Of a DNA stretch of 64,000 bases, positions 24,693 through 35,682 are shown piece after piece. Made by a program: the position numbers and the translations under genes. Location of the stretch: NCBI RefSeq assembly GCF_910592395.1, contig NC_088317.1, positions 14,262,001-14,326,000 on the forward strand, in the 5' to 3' direction. Positions within the stretch are counted from its first letter, which is position 1. Each line of letters opens with the position of its first letter. This DNA comes from Lineus longissimus. Taxonomy: Eukaryota; Nemertea; Pilidiophora; Heteronemertea; Lineidae. Below the pieces are notes generated by a model that had not been told where the DNA came from, did not search any database, and saw only the letters and a list, made by a program, of their open reading frames with translations.

Positions 24693-25766
24693 TTATCGAA
24701 AAGAAAATCCATTATTGCGAAAATAGTCCAAAACGGCTTCAAGATGCCATTTCAAGCTCAGCCGCGGCAAAACGGCCCAAATACGTGGCAAGTGTTGGCC
24801 TATCATCCGGTGGATGGTCGTAGGCTTTCAAAACTATATGGGAAGGTCAAATTTGATATCTTTTTACGCCTCTCACGATAGTTTAGTCTAAATCGCACTT
24901 TGAACCCAGTATTATCAGTACCATGAATAATGCCTCATGGCAATATATTCAAAGAGCAGAATATTTCGAGAACAGCCACATACTGCATTGAAAATATTTT
25001 CGATTTTCAAAATACATATACATGTACACAGAACCGCCACAACCATTCAATAGCAGTTCGTTGAAATATCACTTGAGAACTGTCACAAGTTGTTAATTGA
25101 CGTATCAGTTTCCACTCATAACACATTTAATCACTACGTGAACGACACATTTGGCGCAATGCCGGCCACAGTGGACTGCTTATGTACTCTTATTAGCTGG
25201 GAATGTTCCCACAACATGCACAAAGCTTTTGATACGCTTTTTGGGCGATTACATTTCACGCGCGTAGGTGTACTTGATGCTAAAATTGTTATTACATGTA
25301 GGAGAGGAAAAGCAATATCAAGTAAAGTCTGACTACTGCCGTAATTGTGGTAATGATGTATCATTAATGATATATAATTCTATTGTGATAATGATACAGG
25401 TATGGTTGGGTTTCTAAGGATCCTATGTAAAAAGTGGATGGTTATGTAAAATTAGATTTTTTTTACGTACATAAATCACCAGCGGCGACCAAGCTATATG
25501 GGGATGACGTCTTGATCGAATGCAATAGCTTTTTAGTGTAATTTAACACATTCTTATCTTAAACAAGAAAGTTAATCTTTCACTTGTGTGCTTTTCTTGT
25601 TTTCTTCGGCGAACAATTCGCTTTTAAGAAACTGGTAACCGAGTTTCAAAGAGATGAAAAGGTTTGATATTGCAACGATATGTCTTGTTTTTTTATTCTT
25701 GAGAACTTCCCCAACACACCTACATATCCCCGACTGATTGAGGTGTGTATGATATGCTAATTGCAT
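24693..25766. other. Spacer without a supported gene
   Basis: AT-rich sequence. Open frames on both strands near 25090-25364 overlap each other and show no domain. Confidence 0.4.
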
Positions 25767-25952
25767 GTACAGTATAGAACCCCTCTATCAAGGATACCCT
25801 CGGACTGACAAACGATTACCTTAAGATATAAGTATTCTCATTAGAGAGCTGGTCAAATTGAATGGACACAACTAACTTGTGACCAGAACTAGTGTCCTTG
25901 ATAGAGAGGTTGTCTTAATAGAGAGGTGTCCATAAGGGAAGTTCTACTGTAC
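25767..25952. repeat. MITE family 1, best preserved copy (186 bp)
   Basis: It starts 'gtacagtatagaacccctct' and ends 'aagggaagttctactgtac'; the ends are inverted repeats of about 20 bp. Related copies are at 6951-7119 and 496-640. No coding capacity. Confidence 0.85.
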
Positions 25953-27427
25953 ATTTATGTTACGGCAATGTACACTAGTTTTAAGAAAACTGCATTAGCG
26001 TGTGAATAAACACGTAGCCACATGCTAACCTTATTGACAAACCACAAATGACACATTTTAAATTGACACTTGTGTCCCCTTGTCCTGTTTGGATCAATGC
26101 TGAGATTTAAATTCGCCCTCTCAAATAACTTCATTCCAAGCTGTTTTATTCTGACCTTTTCGATCAGCCACTGTGCTTTCGAGATAACAATAATATACAT
26201 CGTCATTGCACCTTTTTTCCTAAAGGGTTGATGAATAATGAGGCCTTCCAATCTTTTGGCTCTTTAAACCTGTCACATCATTACTTCTGAAATTTCTTTT
26301 AGTGTGCATGTATACCGGTATGAATTATGAAAACTGTACGGGGATCGATTAGGTTCACCTCTTAATGCAATGTTCGCATGGTAACTTTTTGTTGTCGGTC
26401 CGCGCGGAACTTTGCTACACTGTGACTGTACCGGTACCATACATCATACCTCAAGTCAGAATCTATGAGTCCCATCGGCTTCAGGGCGTCACTTGACCAT
26501 GTTTGCTCCCCTCATAAGTTGAGTGGTGTATATTTATGGCAATATCTCCCAAGGTCAGAGGCACTGTCATGACTCTCCCTCCCTCAATGACGGGCGTTAT
26601 TGTTTTTTCATACCGGTAGACAGTCCCCGCAGTCCGTACGAAGGAAGAAGAGTGCCATATATTCCTGAGCTAATTATTTTACATGTGCTTAAACTCGTTT
26701 AATAATAATATTTCAATCTTAGCTGTAGGAGAAATCGGGTAAAACTTCAAAATGAAACAAATCGTCAATAAAATTCAATATATTTGTTTCTTCGTAGCTT
26801 TTCGTAATACTGGTGAAACATGCTCGCTGTTCGATAGAAATATTGCGAGAAGACGTTATCGCCTCACATTAGGCCTGTCTAGCCAAAGCTATGAGCCAGC
26901 GATGAGGAAAAAAATCAAAAAAATTAGTCTTTAAATTTTGTTGTGGAAAATCGATGGGCCTAAAAAGATACTCGATCAAGTGTCCTGATATCACGCAATC
27001 TGCCTTTTTAGATGATCAGCAAGATGGCGGGCTCATCCTCATACTGTGCATGTCTGGTTTGTTTACATGTATTCACCAAACACTATACTTCACATGTTTA
27101 TGACGCATTTCTTCTCGTTGTGTGAAAGGATATGGGAACATAAACAGGAGGGCAATGATATGCTTGATCAGTTCGTCTGGCCTATAATGACATAGGATAT
27201 CTGTATTCAATAGCCATCGTGGCCTAATTGTACTCTTCTATATGGTATTTAGCTTATTGACTCCAACTAGCATACTTTGCTGTTACAAAATACACGTACG
27301 ATCAACTACTGTCAATCATATACATGTAGTTATAAATTTTCCTCTGTTACAAAAAGAAGCGATGGCCCCGATATATTTTTCTATGTAATATACTTTTATT
27401 ACTTTCTCCTCTATGAACATGCGTTAG
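25953..27427. other. Spacer without a supported gene
   Basis: Low-complexity AT-rich sequence with several TACATGTA words; no domain-bearing frame on either strand. Confidence 0.4.
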
Positions 27428-27650
27428 GGGTTGACAAAAGGGGCCGCCATTTTGGCTAGACCTCAAAATCTTAAAGCAATTAAAACTCCAAATGAATTGA
27501 ATGCTCATTTAAAACCCTGGAGGCTGTTCTCTGGAAAACAAAGAACAGACCCCCGCCCTCGAAATGAGTATTCACTACGTTTTGAAAAAGTTTTTATTGC
27601 TTTAGGATTTCAAATTATAGCCAACATGGCGGTACCTAAGGTTTATCCTT
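27428..27650. repeat. Foldback MITE family 4, short form (about 223 bp)
   Basis: The ends 'ggttgacaaaaggggccgcc' and 'ggcggtacctaaggtttatc' pair as imperfect inverted repeats, and the interior is also a palindrome: 'aaagcaattaaaactccaaa' and 'tgaatgctcattt' pair with 'aaatgagtattca' and 'tttttattgcttt'. A longer relative is at 52673-53991. Confidence 0.8.
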
Positions 27651-27897
27651 AAAAATTAATGTGATCACAATCGTAAAGGAGACGTTTGTAACAAGTCAAT
27701 CTCGATCTTCGAAACTCGAAGATGCAATATTTCCAACATTACCGATGATGTTGAACCAAAGCCGGCTAAGGTACATCTGTTACACGTAGGCCTATTAAAT
27801 GGAAGATGGGCTTTTTGTACTGAATCCCCTCAACTGGCTAAATAGCGCAGGCACACAGTATATAACTATAGGTATGTTATAATTATGGAAGTGACTA

Positions 27898-28135
27898 CTT
27901 GGCAAGCCCGGCTTACCAAACAGCGACTTTTTCTTGTCCTGAATGGAGAGCCGAACTCATTAATATTAAAGTAAAGTCTCCAGCTCGCCAAACAGGGTAG
28001 ATTTTTTACCTGTTTGGCAAGCCCGGCTGGCCGAACAGGGTGGCTTTTAAGTGCTGTTTGGCAAGCGGCTATCCAAACAGGACAGAAAAAGATGCCTGTT
28101 CGGCGAGCGGCTTGCCAAATAGACCCGGCCTATAA
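27898..28135. repeat. Cluster of inverted 'TTGGCAAGCCCGGC' motifs
   Basis: The core CTGTTTGGCAAGC, or its complement GC(T/C)TGCCAAACAG, occurs about seven times in alternating orientation, often as head-to-head pairs around CGGC. Spacers contain 'gactttttcttgtcctg' and its near complement. The cluster could form several alternative hairpins. Confidence 0.75.
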
Positions 28136-28949
28136 TTATACCTGTCAGGCACATGATGCCTTAAAGTAAACGATATCAAACCACTCACCACGAATTTCCC
28201 TCATTTTGACTTCCAGCATTGTATCCTAATGAGAAAAGATGATGCTCGTATCCTTAAATGTTTCTGCTTTTCTAATTCGATAATCCTCGCCTTCTTAGAT
28301 TAACAGGCTAGCCAATAGAACATGAAGATAGCTCCAACTCGGCCTCAATTTGAGGAAACCTTTAGGACCAAACCCTCTAACTTCACATCAACTTGAGGAT
28401 ACCTTATGACCAGACCCCCCAACTCCACCCCAGTTTCAGTTAAAATACTATGTTGATTCAAATCCTCTTAATTTGTAACCCTTTCGTCGTTGCGAAATGA
28501 TCCGAAAATGAAATTACGACTTGAACCGAGGATTATGTGTCAAATTAACTCATAACACAAAAAAATGTCACTTGATTCCAAGCGGAGACTTGCTAAACAC
28601 TCCCGTCCACTTGAACACAGCCAGTCGAATGACGTCCACCGTTCAATAACTTCTTTTTCATGCCGAATGCCATTGGAACGAAACAGGCTTGAAGCACTCG
28701 TCCGTGTGTTGTCACAGGGCACAGCTCAATCACTGTGCCATTAAAGCACCCATTTCAATATTAAGGTTATGCTTAACGTATACTGCCTAAAGCCCATGTG
28801 TTTGAAAATTTGGCAGACTGTCCAATCGGCCTATTTAGGTATTTACCTGTATACACAAAAGGCCCTGATTTTTATTCTCTGTTATCGATTAAAATTGGCA
28901 ATTTTACCATGTTACAGAAGGGGGCAGCACAAAGTTGTCCAGAATGTAG
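28136..28949. other. Spacer without a supported gene
   Basis: No recognisable exon. It contains two loosely similar sentence-like stretches ('ctccaactcggcctcaattt' and 'ccaactccaccccagtttca') that look like a weak tandem repeat. Confidence 0.35.
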
Positions 28950-29840
28950 ATAAAAGGTACTGGAAAAAGGTACTGGAAAAAAGGTACAGAAGAAAAGTAT
29001 TAGGTAAAAGAGTACAGGAAAAATGTACTAGGTAAAAAAGGTAAAGGAAAACATTTAGAATTTAAAATAGGAATTTAGTTTGTTTTCTGCATCGTACATC
29101 ATTGTATAATTTATTATTTATTTCTGATCAGAAACAAGCTGGTCTTGTTGTGAATTTTACTAGGGTTTCTCCATGATTGGGAATAATTTCCTCGTACGTT
29201 ATTGGTCTAATTGGTCTGATCAGGTGATGTGGATAGCCATGAATTATAAGCAAATAAGATTGTGATTGGAGTTTTTTTTGAATTTTTTCAGATTCTGTTG
29301 TTTTGCTTAAGGCTTGGGTCTCTCTGAAGACATACTCAGGGGGAGAGCTGGTCAGTTAAATATAGAAACCGGTGAATAGAATAGTTTGCCAGTTTTGACC
29401 CAAGATCCGCTTGAAAAAAAAATGTTTCGCACCCGCTTGGAGAGAGCATATTCCCCTGGAACATCACTACTTATCCGAAAATGAGATAGTGAGAAAAAAA
29501 AATATTGCATTTCCAATTTTCATAGGCCTGTATGTGTCGAAAAGCTCAAATTAGTTCCCTTAGTTCATAATCTTGCTCTGCCCCCCCCTCAAACACAGCT
29601 TATAGTTATTTGTACATTTTTCTGGAGAAACCCCGGCCTAAAAGCCGCAACAAGACCAGCTTGCTTCCTGTTCAAATTAATTTTGCAATGCTGTACAATG
29701 CAGAAATTAAGAGAGAAACCATTTCTCGACCTTTTTTTCCTTTTCCCTTTTCCCTTTTTTCCTGTACCTTTTTTCCAGTACCTTTTTTTCTGTACCTTTT
29801 TTCGTACTTTTTTACCTGTACCTTTTTCCTTTGAAATCTC
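28950..29840. repeat. Large inverted repeat with A-rich/T-rich arms
   Basis: The left arm (about 28950-29175) holds repeats of 'ggtactggaaaaaggtactg' and then 'caagctggtcttgttg' and 'gggtttctcca'. The right arm (about 29615-29835) is the complement in reverse order: 'tggagaaacccc', 'caacaagaccagcttg', then 'ccagtacctttttttctgta'. The roughly 440-base centre is unrelated. The structure is that of a foldback element about 0.9 kb long. Confidence 0.85.
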
Positions 29841-29863
29841 CGTAAAATTATGTCTTGGTCCGT

Positions 29864-30047
29864 CACCATGCTTAAGGATGGATAGTCTTGTACTGTAAGA
29901 CCCATACGCCACCATGCGGCCTGTTACTAATTGTATTTGGCTACTGTGACTGTCGCCAGTCTGTTTTTGGGCAAATACCAATTTTTTTATTGGTAGTCTC
30001 CGGCCTTTAGTTATTCGCTAGTGGCGCTGCCTATTTTCTCCTCGTAT
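29864..30047. repeat. 184-bp direct repeat, left copy
   Basis: It runs from 'caccatgcttaaggatggat' to 'ctattttctcctcgtat' and is nearly identical to 30967-31150. The roughly 920 bases between the two copies carry no recognisable gene. Confidence 0.93.
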
Positions 30048-30966
30048 CCGACTGACGACGTCCAACGAACGTTGATATCACGGTTCACTGTAAATGACTC
30101 TTCTCAGAATATTCACACAAAGAATATTCTATACCCGATGGAGGTACAGTACAATGTTTTCAGTTCTCAAAACCGCATCCAAAGTGCAGCAGCGTCCTTC
30201 TTGTGGACAGCAGCGTGCATTGGCTTCATCTGCACTGATACAACAACTAACATAGGCCGAATGCACAGGCCAACTGTACACAAAATGTACAGGAATAGTA
30301 CATGGTCACAGAATAGCATTCCGCGAAGTTACTATTTATAGCTCACAAGGTCATTTGCATAAGATATTGATGGACGTTTTAGTCACGTGACAGTCGGACA
30401 TCGACTCTTATTTCTACGCATTTGAGCTTATTTCAAAGTCCATTATCTTTGACCCTGCATTGTTTTTAGCATGAATGATACCATAGAGTCAGAGAGAGAA
30501 ATATTCAGGACAATTATGTAGTATTTCCAACAATCGGACATGTGCCAGATTGAATCTAACTGCCCTGGTTAGAAAGCCTGAATCCATTACGAAACCGCAT
30601 GTTTGTCCGACATTGCCTGTAATTCAGCGATGGGGAAATAGAGGGCAGCAGCTGCAGCGACGTCATCTTCGCGGAATGCTATTCACACAGTTCTCACAAG
30701 TTGAAGAAAGTCACTTTTACTGCTTCTCAATCCGGTCGGAGAGACCTAATGTATTGTTGGGACTGTATAAATAATCAACTCGAAGTCTTGATGTAAATCA
30801 ACAACCTTTTCTCATCATCAAATTAAACTCATCTTGAACCATGTGTTCTTTCCTCCATCTTGCAAGTCCAGACTCACCCCAACCAGTGCTGCCACCTATG
30901 CTAATTATATTGGACTACAGGGTGTCAAAAAACATAAACTAAACTATATAGGGTGTCACAACACGA
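30048..30966. other. Non-coding sequence bounded by the 184-bp direct repeats
   Basis: No domain-bearing frame. The bracketing by equal direct repeats is the main feature. Confidence 0.5.
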
Positions 30967-31150
30967 CACCATGCTCAAGGGTAGATAGTCTTGTACTGTA
31001 AGACCCATACGCCACCATGCGGCCTGTTACTAATAGTATTTGGCTACTGTGACTGTCGCCAGTCTGTTTTTGGGCAAATACCAATTTTTTTATTGGTAGT
31101 CTCCGGCCTTTAGGTATTCGCTAGTGGCGATGCCTATTTTCTCCTCGTAT
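30967..31150. repeat. 184-bp direct repeat, right copy
   Basis: Same length as the left copy, with only a few substitutions (for example cttaaggatgg versus ctcaagggtag). The pair could be terminal repeats of a small non-autonomous element, but the ends are not TG...CA. Confidence 0.93.
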
Positions 31151-31539
31151 GGTCGCTTTTTACGCCATTGCTAATAATCATATATTTGACAAGACCATAG
31201 GACACCTTTATAGCTTGTTTTCTAGATGAAGTTGAGATTTGATTTTCCCGGTGACATTTATTTTGTCACACCTCTTCGGGCATCTTCGGATCCTGCCTGG
31301 TATTGCATTATTGCATCATGATACTTTAAATCTATTATCCTTTCTGAGGTAGCTCGGCAGTTTGAGCTCTTCATTTGCATAATTATGTGTAGTAAATTAT
31401 CTAGATTCGGGGCAATACATGTGGACTTTTAGTAGCACAATCCCTGCCAAGTTCATGAAGATTTCAGTTTGATTCTCTAGCGGGAGATGTCTCCACTTCA
31501 ACGCGGACAGTGCGACAGGTTTTCTTGTCCATCCATGGC

Positions 31540-31620
31540 TGATATGAATAAAGTATAGCAAATGCTTTTACGCACATGAAATTTAAGATAAAAAGCATTT
31601 GCTAGTCTTTATTCATATCA
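31540..31620. repeat. 81-bp hairpin
   Basis: 'tgatatgaataaagtatagc' plus 'aaatgctttt' pairs with 'aaaagcattt' plus 'gctagtctttattcatatca', leaving a centre of about 21 bases. There are only one or two mismatches in about 30 paired positions. Confidence 0.85.
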
Positions 31621-31691
31621 CCCTTTATGACGGATCTGAATGTGCGATTGTCTTCACAAGTCCTTAAGGTTGGATGCGCTGTTGTTTATTT

Positions 31692-32059
31692 ATTCACATT
31701 CATGAACATGAACATGAAACATACATGTATATTTACCAAAATACAACATGGCACAGTAGGGATAGTAAATAGGCTAATGTCATTAATTGACTGCCCTTAA
31801 AAGACAACAATAGCGTTGATATCACCCTTTTATTGTTATAATGTATCTTTATTCGTGTAATAATCGCATTCACATTATTCACATTCATGAACATGAACAT
31901 GAAACATACATGTATACATGTATTTACCAAAATACAACATGGCACAGTAGGGATAGTAAATAGGCTAATGTCATTAATTGACTGCCCTTAAAAGACAACA
32001 ATAGTGTTGATATCACCCTTTTATTGTTATAATGTATCTTTATTCGTGTAATAATCGAT
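31692..32059. repeat. Two tandem copies of an approximately 184-bp repeat
   Basis: 'cattcatgaacatgaacatg' recurs about 184 bases apart, each followed by 'atttaccaaaatacaacatg', 'gcacagtagggatagtaaat' and 'gacaacaatag'. It is related to the approximately 153-bp units at 32912-33370 and 55705-56055. Confidence 0.88.
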
Positions 32060-32295
32060 TACATTATGGTGTGGGTATAACAAAAGAACGAAAGGTAACA
32101 AAAAGATTCACAAATACCGTACATAACATAATTTGTATGTTTACAATAGTGTACATCAAGCCTAAAAAAATCCGGCGGAGGACGGCCACAGAAATCAGAG
32201 CCAGCTCCCAGTCACCATAAGATAGTGCTTTTGTGTGCACAGGAAGTCTAGAATGGCATTTATCATTGCTTTATCATCAGTGTCCATACTGTCCC

Positions 32296-32884
32296 TTAGT
32301 CCAAGAAGTCCCTGATCGCTGTGGCTCTCCTCAAAATTTCATCTCGTGGTTTGACAGGCTCTGGTTTAATACCTCTAGCCAGAAAATCCTGCCTGGGGAT
32401 GTTGTATGATTGTGCCATTAGACTGAGAGATTTGGAAACATCCGAGTTACTCCCGCCCTTAATCAATTTGTAAGATGATTTTACATAGATGTTTTCTGAG
32501 AGTGAAGCTCGCATTAGGAAATTATACAGCCTGATATGGAGCATAAAATCAATCGGATCGGAGTTGATTAAGGTGGGGACAAGAGTACAGTGTGTTCTGG
32601 GGTTAAGACCAATCAGCCTCCTAATTGCCTTCCTCCAAGCAGTGTAAACCTTCTCTATGGACTTCTCTGATAGATTCCACAGCGTGCACCCATAGAATGA
32701 CACACAAAATGTGGTGAATAGTTTAACCTTTGTATCGACCTTACAGAAGTGGAATTTAGAAAGTAACAAATTCACCCTTCTGTTAAAATCTGACACGGTG
32801 TTAATAATATTTGAGTCTCGTTTCTCCGGGCCTATAACAATACCCAAGTGAACCGCCGTGCTGTCGGCCTGAACACGGACCCCC
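32296..32884 (-). pseudogene. Truncated non-LTR retrotransposon, C-terminal part of the reverse transcriptase ORF
   Basis: About 196 residues in one open frame on the minus strand, with no ATG at the truncated end. It reads 'STAVHLGIVIG', 'SDFNRRVNLLLSKFHFCK', 'KVKLFTTFCVSFYGCTLWNL' and 'YTAWRKAIRRLIGLNPRTH', the region that follows the FADD motif in CR1/L2/Jockey-type LINEs ('HLG...' then the thumb). Endonuclease and catalytic RT motifs are absent. A pyrimidine-AG sequence directly precedes it, so splicing to host exons cannot be excluded, but a 5'-truncated LINE is simpler. Minisatellite units flank it on both sides. Confidence 0.8.
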
Positions 32885-32911
32885 TGAAAGAGAACAAAAA
32901 TATTCCGGTAG

Positions 32912-33370
32912 TATACATTCACGATGCTATACAAAATATGAACATTAACATGAAACATACATGTATATTTACAAAAAATACAACATGGCACAGTGGGGAC
33001 AGTAAATAGGCTACAGCCTTTAAGTGACTGCCCTTAAAATACAACAATAGCGTTGATATCACCCTTTATACATTCACTATGCTATACACAATATGAACAT
33101 GAACATGAAACATACATGTATATTTACAAAAATACAACATGGCAAGGTAGGGATAGTAAATAGCCTAAATCCTTTAAGTGACTGCCCTTAAAATACAACA
33201 ATAGCGTTGATATCACCCTTTATACATTCACTATGCCAGACAAAATATGAACATGAACATGAAACATACATGTATATTTACAAAAAATCAACATGGCACA
33301 GTGGGGAGAGTAAATAGGCTATGGCCTTTAAGTGACTGCCCTTAATAGACAACAATAGCGTTGATAAAAC
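32912..33370. repeat. Minisatellite, three copies of an approximately 153-bp unit
   Basis: 'atacattcac(t/g)atgc' starts units at about 32914, 33069 and 33223. Each contains 'gaacatgaaacatacatgta', 'acaacatggcacagtgggga' or variants, and 'caacaatagcgttgatatca'. The same unit occurs in block B at 55705-56055. Confidence 0.9.
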
Positions 33371-34780
33371 ACAATAAGTTATTAAAGTTGGACCACACAG
33401 AGCACAGCGACACAAGCTTGTCCAACTGCATCTGTTCTGTACATAGACGAAACTTGCTTCGATTTGTAAAAGTCTATGACCATGTGTTCAATACATTCAT
33501 GGTTGAAACTACTTCTAGAATAAATGCCAACTGCTTCTAGAGCTAATGTGGTGAATGGTTGAAAAATGAATCAAGCTTGTTGGTGTTGTCTTTCTACAGC
33601 TTATTGAGAAACGAAAAAGGCAAGTGTGGATAAAATCACCGACGGCGTGATACAAATAGATTGGGATCGTCTTCATAGGACGATATCTCTATATGGATAG
33701 ATACCATTGCCGCTAAAGCCACATAATGAGCCACTCTTTCCATGAGGTTTTGAATTATTACACAAGTCCGTGTTACACTCGACAACATAGTTCAGAAATT
33801 TGTATCAGAAATAAGTAGAAGCTTACAGATAAATTCAAACTGTGAACTCAAAATTCGAGTCCACGAGTGAACTCAAAATTCCATGAAGAGCTATACTGTT
33901 GTAAAATCGGGCGTATAGGAATACTAGCCACTTGGCGCGGCGCTGCTTAGCTGGTAATCCGACAGGTGGCGCTGCGTCAGGTGATGACGCCGATGGCGGA
34001 AGTTAGTTCGTTTACAGCGATGTAGCTGGTCTCTTCAGGCAAATCGGTTGTTCTCTCGACAGGTATATTTTTGGTCCTTCTCCTTTCGTGTCTCGTGGCA
34101 TAAGCAACCCTCAGTCTCAGCCCCTCCCCAACCCCTGACACCCTGATGCAATAGCCCATGTTCAAGGGTGACTAAACGGCCCCTACTCACCCAGACAATA
34201 CCTAAATTACATATATACATAACTTCATCCTAAATGCCCAGTCAAACTATGTACACTACACCGTGTACCAAACATGTATTACATACAAAGTGAATGGCTT
34301 ATAATCCCCAAATAATCCCATAATAGCAGAAATATACGTTCCCTCACCAAACTACATGTATTTAGCTGTGGATCATCCCAGAATGAGTATAATAAAATCA
34401 ACCCAAGGAAACACTGCATATTGCACTGAATATGCATATATTTCCACATTTCCACATTTTTTCCACACTGACTAAAACATTCGAATATTTCTCAATCAGT
34501 ACTGTTGTATAAATACTGTGATGTCGCATGAATGTCTCACATCCAAGGGTATTATCATCACCCATGTCTGACCCTCTGATCTAAGTTCTGTGCAAGTAAT
34601 TCTTTATTTTTCATAGTTACATGCTGATAAATCTTACTGAAATCAAACCTCCCACTCGCCATGCATGTATAAGGCATGATTAATCCAGGTACATTTCAGC
34701 CTGTAAATAGCTCTGTGGCAAATATCAGCCGACCCGTACAGAAGACCTAGTCATACACCTTTGTACTTCACATGCATAAT
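33371..34780. other. Spacer; 33786-33880 is an outlying piece of the segmental duplication
   Basis: No supported gene. 'cagaaataagtagaagctta' and 'aaattcgagtccacgagtga' recur at 56055-56125, directly before the sequence that matches 39660 onward. Block A was therefore interrupted here. Confidence 0.55.
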
Positions 34781-35100
34781 GTGGCCCTCCTTTGGCCAAA
34801 TCATGAATGTGACGCCATACCAATATCTCTCATCATCGCAGTCAGAAATTGATTACACTTGTATCTGTGGCCTTCCCCAGGCTAAATCATGAATGTGACC
34901 CCACACCAATATATCTCATTATCGCAGACAGTATTGTTAACACTAGTATCTGTGGCCTGCCCTTGGCTTAATTTATGAATGTGGCGCCACACCAAGCATC
35001 TATCATTATAGCAGTCAAAACTGTAACACTTGTATCTATGGCCTTTCTTGGGGGCTAAATCACGTATGTGACGCCATATCAATATCTCTCTTTATCGTAG
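34781..35100. repeat. Tandem repeat, nearly four copies of an approximately 86-bp unit
   Basis: The core 'tggcctnccttggctaaatc' followed by 'atgaatgtgacgccacacca' recurs at about 34781, 34867, 34952 and 35038. Copies are 75-85 percent alike by eye. It lies just upstream of the LINE and might be part of its 5' region. Confidence 0.85.
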
Positions 35101-35682
35101 CCAACAATGTAGCAATCGTAACGTTTCTCCGACCTGCCCCTTTAACTTTTGAAACTTTTTTTTCCTTCTAGCGACCCAACTAAACTCTTCTCATCGGCTA
35201 TTAAAAACTTCAAACCAACTCATAAGATCTTTGGCCTTCTTGGCCCATCCTCAGCACGATTCCTTTTTGACTCTCATTAGCCAAAACTGCTACCAGTACC
35301 ATCAGCCAACACCTATTCAGCACCCCCAGTTGTCACCCTGATAGAAACTATCTCGAACCCAGCAGCCACTAATTCCACACAATTCTATATCATTATAGAT
35401 ATCGTCTCCTATTCACTATACATTACCACAGGACCTCACCATTCATTCATTTTATCCTCCAAAAATAAGCACATCCTACCTCAACCACAATTACATGTAC
35501 CAATTCCATGTTTACCAAAAACATGCTCTATCATCATTGTTCAACTTATCCGTCATCACAATCAATTTCATCCCACCACAACATTAAAATCGTTATCCAT
35601 TTAATCCACCCGACAAGGCCTACCGGCCCACTCACCACGATCACTTTCGCCACTCATAAACTGTCTCGCCCTATACAGGGCT

